Program-made: the position numbers and the translations under genes
Shown here: piece by piece, positions 1-8,338 of the stretch
Numbering within the stretch: position 1 is the stretch's first letter
Layout of the letters: each line of letters opens with the position of its first letter
The notes under the pieces: generated by a model
The model's input: the letters and a program-made list of their open reading frames with translations, nothing else
Database searches by the model: none
What the model was told of the DNA's origin: nothing
Source: an uncultured Marmoricola sp.
GTDB lineage: Bacteria > Actinomycetota > Actinomycetes > Propionibacteriales > Nocardioidaceae
Assembly (NCBI RefSeq): GCF_943913695.1
Contig: NZ_CALTZE010000147.1
Coordinates: 1-8,400 of the forward strand
Length of the DNA: 8,400 bases
Reading direction: 5' to 3'

Positions 1-1
1 C

Positions 2-2119
<2,118 letters not shown>

Positions 2120-2152
2120 CGCCACACCAGGACTCCACGACCCGATCCAGGC

Positions 2153-2187
2153 GGTCGAGGAGGTCGCGCAGCGACCGTCTCGAGACC
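2153..2187. repeat. Imperfect palindrome in the gyrB-gyrA spacer, REP-like
   Basis: Left arm GGTCGAGGAGGTCGC (2153-2167), loop GCA, right arm GCGACCGTCTCGAGACC (2171-2187). The inner 6 bp pair perfectly (GGTCGC/GCGACC). Outside a two-base mismatch, GAG pairs with CTC and GGTC with GACC, leaving a two-base bulge. It lies outside coding sequence, between the gyrB stop and the gyrA ribosome binding site. From memory, very similar palindromes recur many times between genes in Nocardioides and related genomes; I cannot verify the copy number here. It has no T-tract, so it does not look like an intrinsic terminator. In the transcript it would fold into a hairpin between the two gyrase cistrons. Confidence 0.6.
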
Positions 2188-2204
2188 CCCGACGCACCCG
2201 GCCC

Positions 2205-2211
2205 AGGAGGG
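2205..2211 (+). promoter_or_regulatory. Ribosome binding site of gyrA
   Basis: AGGAGGG lies ahead of the ATG at 2222, with about 10-11 bases between. It is a near-perfect Shine-Dalgarno with slightly long spacing and supports the chosen gyrA start. Confidence 0.75.
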
Positions 2212-2221
2212 CGAGCACCAC

Positions 2222-4900
2222 ATGACCGAGACCACGAGCAACCTCGCTGACGGCGGCGACGGGGGCGACGGCGGCGGGCGCATCGAGCCCATCGAGCTGC
2301 AGACCTCGATGCGGCGCGCCTACATCGACTACGCGATGGCGGTCATCGTGGGGCGCGCGCTGCCCGACGTACGCGATGGCCTCAAGCCCGTGCACCGCCG
2401 CGTGCTCTACGCGATGTTCGACGGCGGCTACCGCCCCGACCGGGGCTTCTCCAAGTGCAGCCGCGTCGTCGGTGACGTCATGGGTCAGTACCACCCTCAC
2501 GGCGACACCGCGATCTACGACACCCTCGTGCGCCTGGCGCAGCCGTGGGTGATGCGGGCGCCGCTGATCCAGGGGCAGGGCAACTTCGGCTCGCCGGGCA
2601 ACGACCCGGCGGCGGCGATGCGCTACACCGAGTGCCGGATGGCGCCGCTGGCCATGGAGATGGTGCGCGACATCGAGGAGGAGACGGTCGACTTCGCGCC
2701 CAACTACGACGGGCGCTCCTCCGAGCCGACCATCCTGCCCAGCCGCTTCCCCAACCTGCTGGTCAACGGCTCGGCCGGCATCGCCGTCGGCATGGCCACC
2801 AACATCCCGCCGCACAACTTGCGCGAGGTCGCCGCGGCGGCGACCTGGGCGCTGGAGCACCCCGACGCCACCAAGGAGGAGCTGCTCGAGGCCTGCCTGG
2901 AGCGCGTCAAGGGCCCCGACTTCCCCCACAAGGCCCTCATCGTGGGTCGTCAGGGCATCGAGCAGACCTACCGCACCGGCCGCGGCTCGATCACCCAGCG
3001 CGCGATCGTCGACATCGACGAGGACAGCTCGGGCCGGGTGCAGCTGGTGATCACGCAGCTGCCCTACATGGTCAACCCCGACAACCTGGCCGAGAAGATC
3101 GCCGACCTGGCGATCAGCGGCAAGGTGCAGGGCATCGCCAACGTCATGGACAACACCTCCTCGCGCACGGGCCAGCAGCTCGTGGTCGTGCTCAAGCGCG
3201 ACGCCGTCGCCCGGGTGGTGCTCAACAACCTCTTCAAGCACACCGAGCTGCAGACCAACTTCAGCGCCAACATGCTGGCCCTGGTCGACGGCGTGCCGCG
3301 CACGCTCTCGCTCGACGCCTTCATCGGCCACTGGGTCGAGCACCAGGTCGAGGTCATCCGCCGGCGCACCGAGTTCCGGCTCCGCAAGGCCGAGGAGCGC
3401 GCCCACATCCTGCGCGGCCTGGTCAAGGCGCTCGACATGCTCGACGAGGTCATCGCGCTGATCCGCCGCAGCCCCGACGCCGACGAGGCGCGCACCGGCC
3501 TGATCGAGCTGCTCGACGTCGACGAGCTGCAGGCCAACGCGATCCTCAACATGCAGCTGCGCCAGCTGGCCGCGCTGCAGCGCCAGAAGATCATCGACGA
3601 CCTCGCCGAGATCGAGGCCGTCATCGCCGATCTCCAGGACATCCTGGCCAACGTGGGCCGGCAGCGGGCCATCGTCGTGGAGGAGCTCGGCGAGATCGTC
3701 GAGAAGTACGGCGAGGAGCGGCGTACACAGATCGTCGCCGCCGACGGCGACCTCTCCATGGAAGACCTGATCCCCGACGAGGACCTCGTCGTGACGATCA
3801 CACGGGGCGGCTACGCCAAGCGCACCCTGGCCAGCAACTACCGCACCCAGAGGCGGGGCGGCAAGGGCGTGCGCGGTGCGGCGTTGCGCGGCGACGACGT
3901 CGTGCAGCACTTCATGGCGACCTCCAACCACCACTGGCTGCTCTTCTTCACCACCGCCGGCCGGGTCTACCGCACCAAGGCCTACAACCTGCCCGAGGCC
4001 TCCCGCGACGCCAAGGGCGGTCACGTGGCCGGGCTGCTGAGCTTCCTGCCCGACGAGGAGATCGCGCAGGTGCTGGCGATCCGCGACTACGACCAGGCGC
4101 CCTACCTCGTGCTCGCCACCCGCAACGGCCTGGTCAAGAAGACCCGCCTGGCCGACTACAACTCCCCGCGCCAGGCCGGCGTCATCGCGATCAACTTCCG
4201 CGAGGACGACGACGAGCTGATCGGCGCCGAGCTGGTCTCCGAGGGCGACGACATCCTGCTCGTCTCGCGCAAGGGGCAGGCGATCCGCTTCCCCGCCGAC
4301 GACAGCCAGCTGCGGCCGATGGGCCGGGCGACCTCGGGCGTGCAGGGCATGAAGTTCCGCGGGGGTGACTCGGTGCTCTCGATGTCGGTGATCCGCGCCG
4401 ACGTCGTGCGCTCCTCCGAGGACGACCCCGACATCCGCCCGCAGTACGTCTTCACCATCACCGACGGGGGCTTCGCCAAGCGCACCCCCATCTCCGACTA
4501 CCGCACCCAGTCGCGCGGCGGGCTCGGCATCAAGGCGATGTCGCTGGCCAACGAGGACCGCGGCGGCCTGGTCGGCGCCTTCATCGTGGTCGACGGCGAC
4601 GAGATCCTCTCGATCACCAGCGGTGGCCAGGTGGTGCGCAGCCCCATCGACGAGCAGTTCCGGCCCACCGGGCGCTCCACGATGGGCGTGAAGTTCGTGA
4701 CGCCCAAGTCGGGTGACTCCGTGGCCGTGGTGGCCCGCAGCGTCGAGCGCGACGCCGAGGTCGAGGAGGTCGTGGAGGGCGCCATCGAGGAGTCGGTGGC
4801 CGAGGCCACCGACGCCGGCGGTGCCGAGGAGCCGGCCGCCGACTACGCGAGTGACACAATCGCCGAGGAGACCGACACCGACGATCCCGGGGAGAGCTGA
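2222..4900 (+). CDS. gyrA: DNA gyrase subunit A
   Basis: Breakage-reunion subunit of DNA gyrase, 892 residues, a partner of GyrB. The N-terminal winged-helix and tower region carries the catalytic tyrosine Y135 in AMRYTECRM. The quinolone-resistance region reads HPHGDTAIYD, with T96 and D100 at the places of E. coli S83 and D87. A coiled-coil segment (about 375-500) forms the exit gate. The C-terminal DNA-wrapping beta-pinwheel starts near 530 with the canonical GyrA-box QRRGGKG at 543-549. A later blade holds a related QSRGGLG at 763-769. The last 52 residues (841-892) contain 20 Asp/Glu and one Arg, an acidic tail. The start ATG is preceded by AGGAGGG. The 102-bp gap to gyrB and shared strand suggest one transcript; the TGA overlaps the next ATG by one base. 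The intact pinwheel, GyrA-box and gyrB partner make gyrase rather than Topo IV ParC the right call. Confidence 0.98.
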   Translation: MTETTSNLADGGDGGDGGGRIEPIELQTSMRRAYIDYAMAVIVGRALPDVRDGLKPVHRRVLYAMFDGGYRPDRGFSKCSRVVGDVMGQYHPHGDTAIYDTLVRLAQPWVMRAPLIQGQGNFGSPGNDPAAAMRYTECRMAPLAMEMVRDIEEETVDFAPNYDGRSSEPTILPSRFPNLLVNGSAGIAVGMATNIPPHNLREVAAAATWALEHPDATKEELLEACLERVKGPDFPHKALIVGRQGIEQTYRTGRGSITQRAIVDIDEDSSGRVQLVITQLPYMVNPDNLAEKIADLAISGKVQGIANVMDNTSSRTGQQLVVVLKRDAVARVVLNNLFKHTELQTNFSANMLALVDGVPRTLSLDAFIGHWVEHQVEVIRRRTEFRLRKAEERAHILRGLVKALDMLDEVIALIRRSPDADEARTGLIELLDVDELQANAILNMQLRQLAALQRQKIIDDLAEIEAVIADLQDILANVGRQRAIVVEELGEIVEKYGEERRTQIVAADGDLSMEDLIPDEDLVVTITRGGYAKRTLASNYRTQRRGGKGVRGAALRGDDVVQHFMATSNHHWLLFFTTAGRVYRTKAYNLPEASRDAKGGHVAGLLSFLPDEEIAQVLAIRDYDQAPYLVLATRNGLVKKTRLADYNSPRQAGVIAINFREDDDELIGAELVSEGDDILLVSRKGQAIRFPADDSQLRPMGRATSGVQGMKFRGGDSVLSMSVIRADVVRSSEDDPDIRPQYVFTITDGGFAKRTPISDYRTQSRGGLGIKAMSLANEDRGGLVGAFIVVDGDEILSITSGGQVVRSPIDEQFRPTGRSTMGVKFVTPKSGDSVAVVARSVERDAEVEEVVEGAIEESVAEATDAGGAEEPAADYASDTIAEETDTDDPGES

Positions 4901-5784
4901 TGGCCGAGGGCCACGACCGCACCGAGGACCGTCCGGTCCTCCCGCCGCCGCCCCCGCAGCTGGCCGACCAGGAGCGGCAGGCCCGCGAGGCCGAGGAGGC
5001 CGCCGCGGCCAAGGAGGCCGACCGGCAGGCCAAGCTCGCCGAGCGCGCCCAGGCCCGGCAGGACAAGCAGGCGGCCAAGGAGGCCAAGGCGGCCCAGAAG
5101 GAAGCGCAGAAGGAGGCCGACCGGGCGAAGGCGGCCGAGAAGGCCGCAGCCGACAAGGCGGCCGAGAAGGCCGCGGCGGAGCGGGCCCAGGCCGAGAAGC
5201 AGGCCGAGAAGGACAGGGCCGCGCGCGAGAAGGTGGCTCAGGACAAGGCGGCCGAGGAGAAGGCGGCCGCGGAGAAGGCCGCCCGGGAGCGGGAGGAGCA
5301 GGACTCCGCGGAGCACACCTCGGAGCTGGCGACCACCTCGGCAGCACCCCAGGCAGCCACTCAGGCAGCACCCCAGGCTGCCCGCGGCGGCCGCGCGGCG
5401 GCGCCGGTGCGGCGTACCCGCAAGGCGCAGCTGCGCCTGGTGCAGGTCGACGCCTGGTCGGTGATGAAGACCTCCTTCCTGCTCTCCATCGCGCTCGGCA
5501 TCGTGCTGGTCGTGGCCGTCGCCATCGTCTGGGCCGTGCTCGGCGCGGCCGGGGTGTGGGACTCGATCAACTCGATCGTGCAGCAGGCCGTCGGCAGCGA
5601 GGACGGACCGCAGTTCGACATCACCGACTACGTCGGCACCTCCCGCATCATCGGCTTCGCGATGATCGTGGCCGTCGTCGACGTCGTGCTGATCACCGCG
5701 ATCGCCACCCTCGGCGCCTTCCTCTACAACCTCTCCGCCGCTCTGCTCGGCGGCGTCGAGGTCACGCTGGCCGAGGACAACTGA
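4900..5784 (+). CDS. DUF3566 domain-containing membrane protein
   Basis: 294-residue membrane protein of unknown function, conserved downstream of gyrA in Actinobacteria (Rv0007 is the M. tuberculosis counterpart). Residues 1-20 are hydrophilic and end in a PPPPP run. Residues about 21-135 are almost wholly Ala, Lys, Glu, Gln and Arg, TolA-like and predicted to be one long charged helix. A short Ala/Gln/Thr linker (about 140-165) and a basic patch (RRTRK) follow. The DUF3566 domain begins near QLRLVQVDAWSVMKTSF. It has two hydrophobic helices, about 193-216 and 250-275, separated by a roughly 33-residue loop, with conserved-looking FLYNLSAALLGG near the end. No signal peptide, so the N-terminal helix is probably cytoplasmic. 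The ATG at 4900 overlaps the gyrA TGA (TGATG) and has GGGGAG just before it, implying translational coupling to gyrA. The function is not known. Confidence 0.9.
   Translation: MAEGHDRTEDRPVLPPPPPQLADQERQAREAEEAAAAKEADRQAKLAERAQARQDKQAAKEAKAAQKEAQKEADRAKAAEKAAADKAAEKAAAERAQAEKQAEKDRAAREKVAQDKAAEEKAAAEKAAREREEQDSAEHTSELATTSAAPQAATQAAPQAARGGRAAAPVRRTRKAQLRLVQVDAWSVMKTSFLLSIALGIVLVVAVAIVWAVLGAAGVWDSINSIVQQAVGSEDGPQFDITDYVGTSRIIGFAMIVAVVDVVLITAIATLGAFLYNLSAALLGGVEVTLAEDN
5131..5174 (+). repeat. 17-bp direct repeat inside the helical region of the DUF3566 gene
   Basis: GCGGCCGAGAAGGCCGC occurs at 5131-5147 and again at 5158-5174, 27 bases (nine codons) apart. It gives the peptide units AEKAAADKA and AEKAAAERA. 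The in-frame spacing suggests the Ala/Lys/Glu helix grew partly by short tandem duplication, though biased composition and codon use could produce similar matches. Confidence 0.5.
5340..5378 (+). repeat. 15-bp direct repeat in the Ala/Gln linker of the DUF3566 gene
   Basis: GGCAGCACCCCAGGC occurs at 5340-5354 and at 5364-5378, offset by 24 bases (eight codons). It encodes two copies of an A-A-P-Q-A motif within the low-complexity linker that joins the charged helix to the membrane domain. It looks like an in-frame local duplication. Confidence 0.5.
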
Positions 5785-5788
5785 GTCG

Positions 5789-5823
5789 CGACCGGGCCGT
5801 TTTGTGGCGGCCCGCAGCGGTCG
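5789..5823 (+). terminator. Dyad after the DUF3566 gene, possible terminator or attenuator
   Basis: CGACCGGGCC (5789-5798) can pair with GGCCC (5809-5813) and GGTCG (5819-5823), with GCAGC bulged out between the two 3' halves and a 10-base loop that contains TTTT. It begins four bases after the TGA of the upstream gene. There is no T-run after the stem, so it is not a classic intrinsic terminator; T-less hairpins are common in Actinobacteria. It overlaps the proposed tRNA-Ile promoter, so it may end gyrase transcription or be a chance dyad. Confidence 0.3.
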
Positions 5824-5831
5824 GGTAGCCT
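5802..5831 (+). promoter_or_regulatory. Possible sigma-A type promoter for tRNA-Ile
   Basis: TTGTGG (5802-5807) and TAGCCT (5826-5831) are separated by 18 bases and fit loose actinobacterial -35 and -10 elements (TTGnnn / TAnnnT). Transcription would start near 5838, about 36 bases before the mature tRNA, a reasonable leader for processing. The call rests on sequence only. The similar GGTAGGCT box ahead of the DLW-39 gene adds some support. Confidence 0.4.
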
Positions 5832-5873
5832 TCCCTGTCGGTCCAGCCGGGGCGATCCCTCAGCTGGCCACCC

Positions 5874-5947
5874 GGGCCTATAGCTCAGACGGTTAGAGCG
5901 CTTCCCTGATAAGGAAGAGGTCAGAGGTTCAAGTCCTCTTAGGCCCA
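5874..5947 (+). tRNA. tRNA-Ile (anticodon GAT)
   Basis: All arms fold by eye. Acceptor GGGCCTA (5874-5880) pairs with TAGGCCC (5940-5946). The D stem is GCTC/GAGC (5883-5886, 5896-5899). The anticodon stem is CTTCC/GGAAG (5901-5905, 5913-5917) with loop CTGATAA and anticodon GAT at 5908-5910. The T stem is AGAGG/CCTCT (5923-5927, 5935-5939) with loop TTCAAGT. The discriminator is A5947. The next bases are CCC, so the 3' CCA is not encoded and must be added by the CCA-adding enzyme. It decodes AUC and AUU. A tRNA-Ile just after gyrA and the DUF3566 gene is a conserved actinobacterial arrangement. Confidence 0.97.
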
Positions 5948-6020
5948 CCCACGTCGTGCCGCACGATGAACATCCGGTGAGCCCTGGTCGCACATCTCCG
6001 GACCGGGGTACCCGCCCGCC

Positions 6021-8123
6021 ATGGAGCGGTTGACCACCTTCGTGCTGCGTCACCGTCTCTGGGTGGTGCTCTTCTGGCTGGCCGTGGCGGTCGCGGGCGC
6101 TCTCAACGCGCCGCGCACCACCGACCGGCTGAGCTATGAGTTCGCCCTGCCCGGGCAGCCGGCCTACGAGGTCAACACCGCGATCGTCGAGGAGCTCGGC
6201 ACCGGCGGCTCCGATGACCCGCTCGTGCTGGTGGCGCGGGGCGACGGCGCGGAGGCGGCGGTCACCGACCTGGCCCGTGCCGCCGAGCGCCAGGTCGACG
6301 GGCTGCTCGCCGTCACGCCGCAGGACGACGGGGCGGAGTCGCTGGCCAGCGGCTCTTCCGCCGTCGCCGTGCTCTACCCGCCGGTGACGCCCGGTCCCGA
6401 GCCGTACGCCGCGTCGATGCCGCAGCTCGAGCAGCTCCTCGAGCGTGCCGGGCCCCAGGGTGGCGCCGAGGTGCAGCTGACGGGGTTCGTCCCGCTGACC
6501 GAGGGCAGCGCCAGCGGCGGCGACCGGCCGGTGGTGGTCGAGATCGGACTGGGAGCGATCGGCGCGCTGGTGATCCTGGCCTGGGTCTTCGCCTCGCTGC
6601 TGGCCGGCGTACCGCTGCTGATCGCGGCGGTCTCGATCCTCGGCACCTTCCTGTCCCTGCTGGGCCTGACCTACGTCACCGACGTCAGCTTCGTGGTGCA
6701 GTATCTCGTCGGGCTGATCGGCCTCGGGGTCGCGATCGACTACTCCTTGCTGCTGGTCACGCGGTGGCGCGAGGAGCGCGCGGGCGGTGCCGACAACCCG
6801 ACCGCAGTGCGCACCGCGATGCGCACGGCCGGCCACAGCGTGCTCTTCAGCGGCATCACCGTCGCGGTCTCGCTGGCCGCGCTGGTCGCCGTGCCGCTGC
6901 CCTTCCTGCGCAGCATCGGCCTCGGCGGCCTGCTGATCCCGCTACTCAGCGTGGCCACCACGCTCACGCTGGTGCCGGTGATCCTGGCGACCGCCGGCGA
7001 CCGGCTCTCCTGGCCGCGGCGGGCCCGTCCTGCCGGTGCGAGCACCTTCTGGGCGCGCGTGACCCGCGGCGTGCTGCGCCACCGCTGGCTGACGATCCTC
7101 GGCACCTCCGCGCTGCTCCTGGCCCTGGCTGCGCCGGTCCTCGGGCTGCGGCTCGGCTCGCCGACGCTGGCCGGCGTGGTCGACGACTCCCCGCAGGCGC
7201 AGGCCGTCGAGAGGACCGTCGCCGACGGCGTACCGATCGGGGCGCTGCGCCCCGTCTCGCTGTGGACGCCCGACGGCTCCGTCGACGACGTCGCTGCGCA
7301 GGCCCGCTCGGCCGCCGGTGTCGCCGCAGTGGCCGACCCGGGTTGGAGCTCCGGGGGACGCACCCTGCTGCAGGTCTACCTCACCGAGGACCCTTCGAGC
7401 GACGCCGGCCGCGACGACCTCAGCGCCCTGCGGCAGTCGCTGGAGGGCTCCTTCGGCGATGACCTCGTGGGCGGCAGCCCGGCCGAGGACGCCGACTTCG
7501 TCTCCGCCGTCTACGGCGACGCCGTGTGGGTGCTGCTCGCCGTCGTGCTCGCGACCTTCCTGCTCCTCGCCCGGGCGCTGCGCTCGCTGTGGCTGCCGGT
7601 CAAGGCGCTGCTGCTCAACGCGATCAGCATCGCGGCGGCGTACGGCATCACGGTGCTGGTCTGGCAGCACGGCTGGGGTTCGGAGCTGCTCTTCGGCCAG
7701 CAGGCAACCGGGGTGATCTCGGTGTGGGTGCCGGTCGCGGCCTTCTCGTTCCTCTTCGGGCTCTCGATGGACTACGAGGTCTTCATCCTCTCCCGGATGC
7801 GCGAGGCCTACGACGAGCACGGTGACACCGACCGCGCCGCAGTCGACGGCATCGCCCACACCGGGCGGCTGGTGACCTCGGCGGCGCTGATCCTCTTCTG
7901 GGCCTTCGTCGCCCTCTCCACGGTGCCGGCCGTCGAGGTCAAGATCCTCGCCACCACCCTGGCGCTCGGCATCCTGCTCGACGCCGTGGTGGTGCGCAGC
8001 CTGCTGGCTCCCGCCCTCGTCGGGGTGCTCGGCCGCACCAACTGGACCGTGCCGCGATGGCTCGCCGCCGTGGTGCGCGTGCCTGCCACCTCTCCCGCCC
8101 CGCGCGGTCGTCACCGCGCCTGA
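6021..8123 (+). CDS. MMPL family (RND superfamily) transporter
   Basis: 700-residue inner-membrane protein with the duplicated MMPL architecture. The first helix is about 12-30, followed by an extracytoplasmic porter domain (about 31-175) and a bundle of five helices (about 178-325). A seventh helix at about 356-374 starts the second half, with another external domain to about 495 and five more helices (about 500-665). The DY pair of the proton relay is present in both halves: D240-Y241 in GVAIDYSLL and D584-Y585 in GLSMDYEVF, at the places of the essential D256/Y257 and D645/Y646 of mycobacterial MmpL3. These transporters use the proton gradient to export lipids, siderophores or drugs; the substrate cannot be read from the sequence. 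ATG 6021 fits the usual N-terminus but has only a weak GGGG 12 bases upstream. The large cytoplasmic C-terminal extension of MmpL3 is absent. No adaptor or regulator gene is adjacent. Confidence 0.93.
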   Translation: MERLTTFVLRHRLWVVLFWLAVAVAGALNAPRTTDRLSYEFALPGQPAYEVNTAIVEELGTGGSDDPLVLVARGDGAEAAVTDLARAAERQVDGLLAVTPQDDGAESLASGSSAVAVLYPPVTPGPEPYAASMPQLEQLLERAGPQGGAEVQLTGFVPLTEGSASGGDRPVVVEIGLGAIGALVILAWVFASLLAGVPLLIAAVSILGTFLSLLGLTYVTDVSFVVQYLVGLIGLGVAIDYSLLLVTRWREERAGGADNPTAVRTAMRTAGHSVLFSGITVAVSLAALVAVPLPFLRSIGLGGLLIPLLSVATTLTLVPVILATAGDRLSWPRRARPAGASTFWARVTRGVLRHRWLTILGTSALLLALAAPVLGLRLGSPTLAGVVDDSPQAQAVERTVADGVPIGALRPVSLWTPDGSVDDVAAQARSAAGVAAVADPGWSSGGRTLLQVYLTEDPSSDAGRDDLSALRQSLEGSFGDDLVGGSPAEDADFVSAVYGDAVWVLLAVVLATFLLLARALRSLWLPVKALLLNAISIAAAYGITVLVWQHGWGSELLFGQQATGVISVWVPVAAFSFLFGLSMDYEVFILSRMREAYDEHGDTDRAAVDGIAHTGRLVTSAALILFWAFVALSTVPAVEVKILATTLALGILLDAVVVRSLLAPALVGVLGRTNWTVPRWLAAVVRVPATSPAPRGRHRA

Positions 8124-8130
8124 CCTGCCC

Positions 8131-8155
8131 ACCGCCCTCGGCCCACGCGGGCGGT
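8131..8155 (+). terminator. Hairpin after the MMPL gene, possible terminator or operator
   Basis: A perfect 7-bp stem, ACCGCCC (8131-8137) and GGGCGGT (8149-8155), encloses an 11-base loop, seven bases after the MMPL stop. There is no T-run. The right arm shares its last base with the TAGGCT box, so it could be a T-less terminator for the transporter gene or a binding site over the next promoter. Confidence 0.4.
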
Positions 8156-8160
8156 AGGCT
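8155..8160 (+). promoter_or_regulatory. Possible -10 element ahead of the DLW-39 gene
   Basis: TAGGCT fits the actinobacterial TAnnnT -10 and sits in GGTAGGCT, 30 bases before the ATG at 8191. No convincing -35 is seen at the expected distance (8132-8137 reads CCGCCC). The context resembles GGTAGCCT before tRNA-Ile, with GTCG following at the same spacing in both. If real, it would drive the small gene and possibly tRNA-Ala. Confidence 0.4.
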
Positions 8161-8180
8161 CGGCCGTCGTACTCGACCGC

Positions 8181-8186
8181 AGGAGG
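8181..8186 (+). promoter_or_regulatory. Ribosome binding site of the small DLW-39 gene
   Basis: A full AGGAGG, four bases before the ATG at 8191. The strong Shine-Dalgarno is the main support that this 41-codon frame is translated; the spacing is short but workable. Confidence 0.7.
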
Positions 8187-8190
8187 CCTG

Positions 8191-8316
8191 ATGAAGAAGA
8201 TCGTGCTGCTCGCCCTGGCCGCCGTCGGCGCGGTCGTGGCCAAGAAGAAGATCGACGAGACCCGCCACGAGCAGGACCTGTGGCGCGAGGCCACCGACCC
8301 GGTGGCCAAGGCCTGA
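8191..8316 (+). CDS. DLW-39 family small membrane-anchored protein
   Basis: A 41-residue protein that standard ORF length cut-offs would miss. It starts MKKIVLLALAAVGAVVA, one short hydrophobic helix after two lysines, then a KKKIDETR basic/charged stretch, and QDLWREATD, which carries the Asp-Leu-Trp signature of the actinobacterial DLW-39 family (named for that motif and a length near 39 residues). It is probably a single-pass membrane protein with a short polar tail; the function is unknown. Evidence for reality: AGGAGG just upstream, strong G/C third-position bias, the family motif, and position 22 bases before tRNA-Ala, which from memory is its usual neighbourhood. It may share a transcript with tRNA-Ala. 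Confidence 0.88.
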   Translation: MKKIVLLALAAVGAVVAKKKIDETRHEQDLWREATDPVAKA

Positions 8317-8338
8317 CGCGTCGCGTCCAGTCCACCCA

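Noticed and set aside
2331..2381. Repeated TACGCGATGGC within gyrA
   Set aside because: The two copies fall in unrelated codon contexts (YAMA and out-of-register VRDG), so it is chance in GC-rich DNA.
2545..4368. 607-codon + strand frame inside gyrA
   Set aside because: It is the alternative frame of gyrA; composition is Arg/Ala/Gly-rich, while the gyrA frame has every expected motif.
4614..5316. Antisense frames over the 3' end of gyrA and the DUF3566 helix, rich in Leu/Gly or Ser/Ala/Arg
   Set aside because: Their apparent hydrophobicity is the complement of the Ala/Lys/Glu codons of the real gene; no ribosome binding site or family resemblance.
5724..6836. Long minus-strand open frame (370 codons) across tRNA-Ile and the start of the MMPL gene
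   Set aside because: It is antisense to tRNA-Ile and the MMPL gene. Its GLEPLTSSLSGKRSNRLSY stretch is the reverse translation of the tRNA and a familiar source of spurious protein entries.
7261..7267. TGTGGAC, part of a DnaA box, given the expected nearness to oriC
   Set aside because: It is a single 7-base partial match inside the MMPL coding sequence; no cluster of DnaA boxes or AT-rich segment is present.
6942..8309. 455-codon minus-strand open frame over the MMPL and DLW-39 genes
   Set aside because: It shadows two well-supported + strand genes, is full of His/Arg/Gly/Gln as expected of a high-GC antisense frame, and matches no family I recognise.
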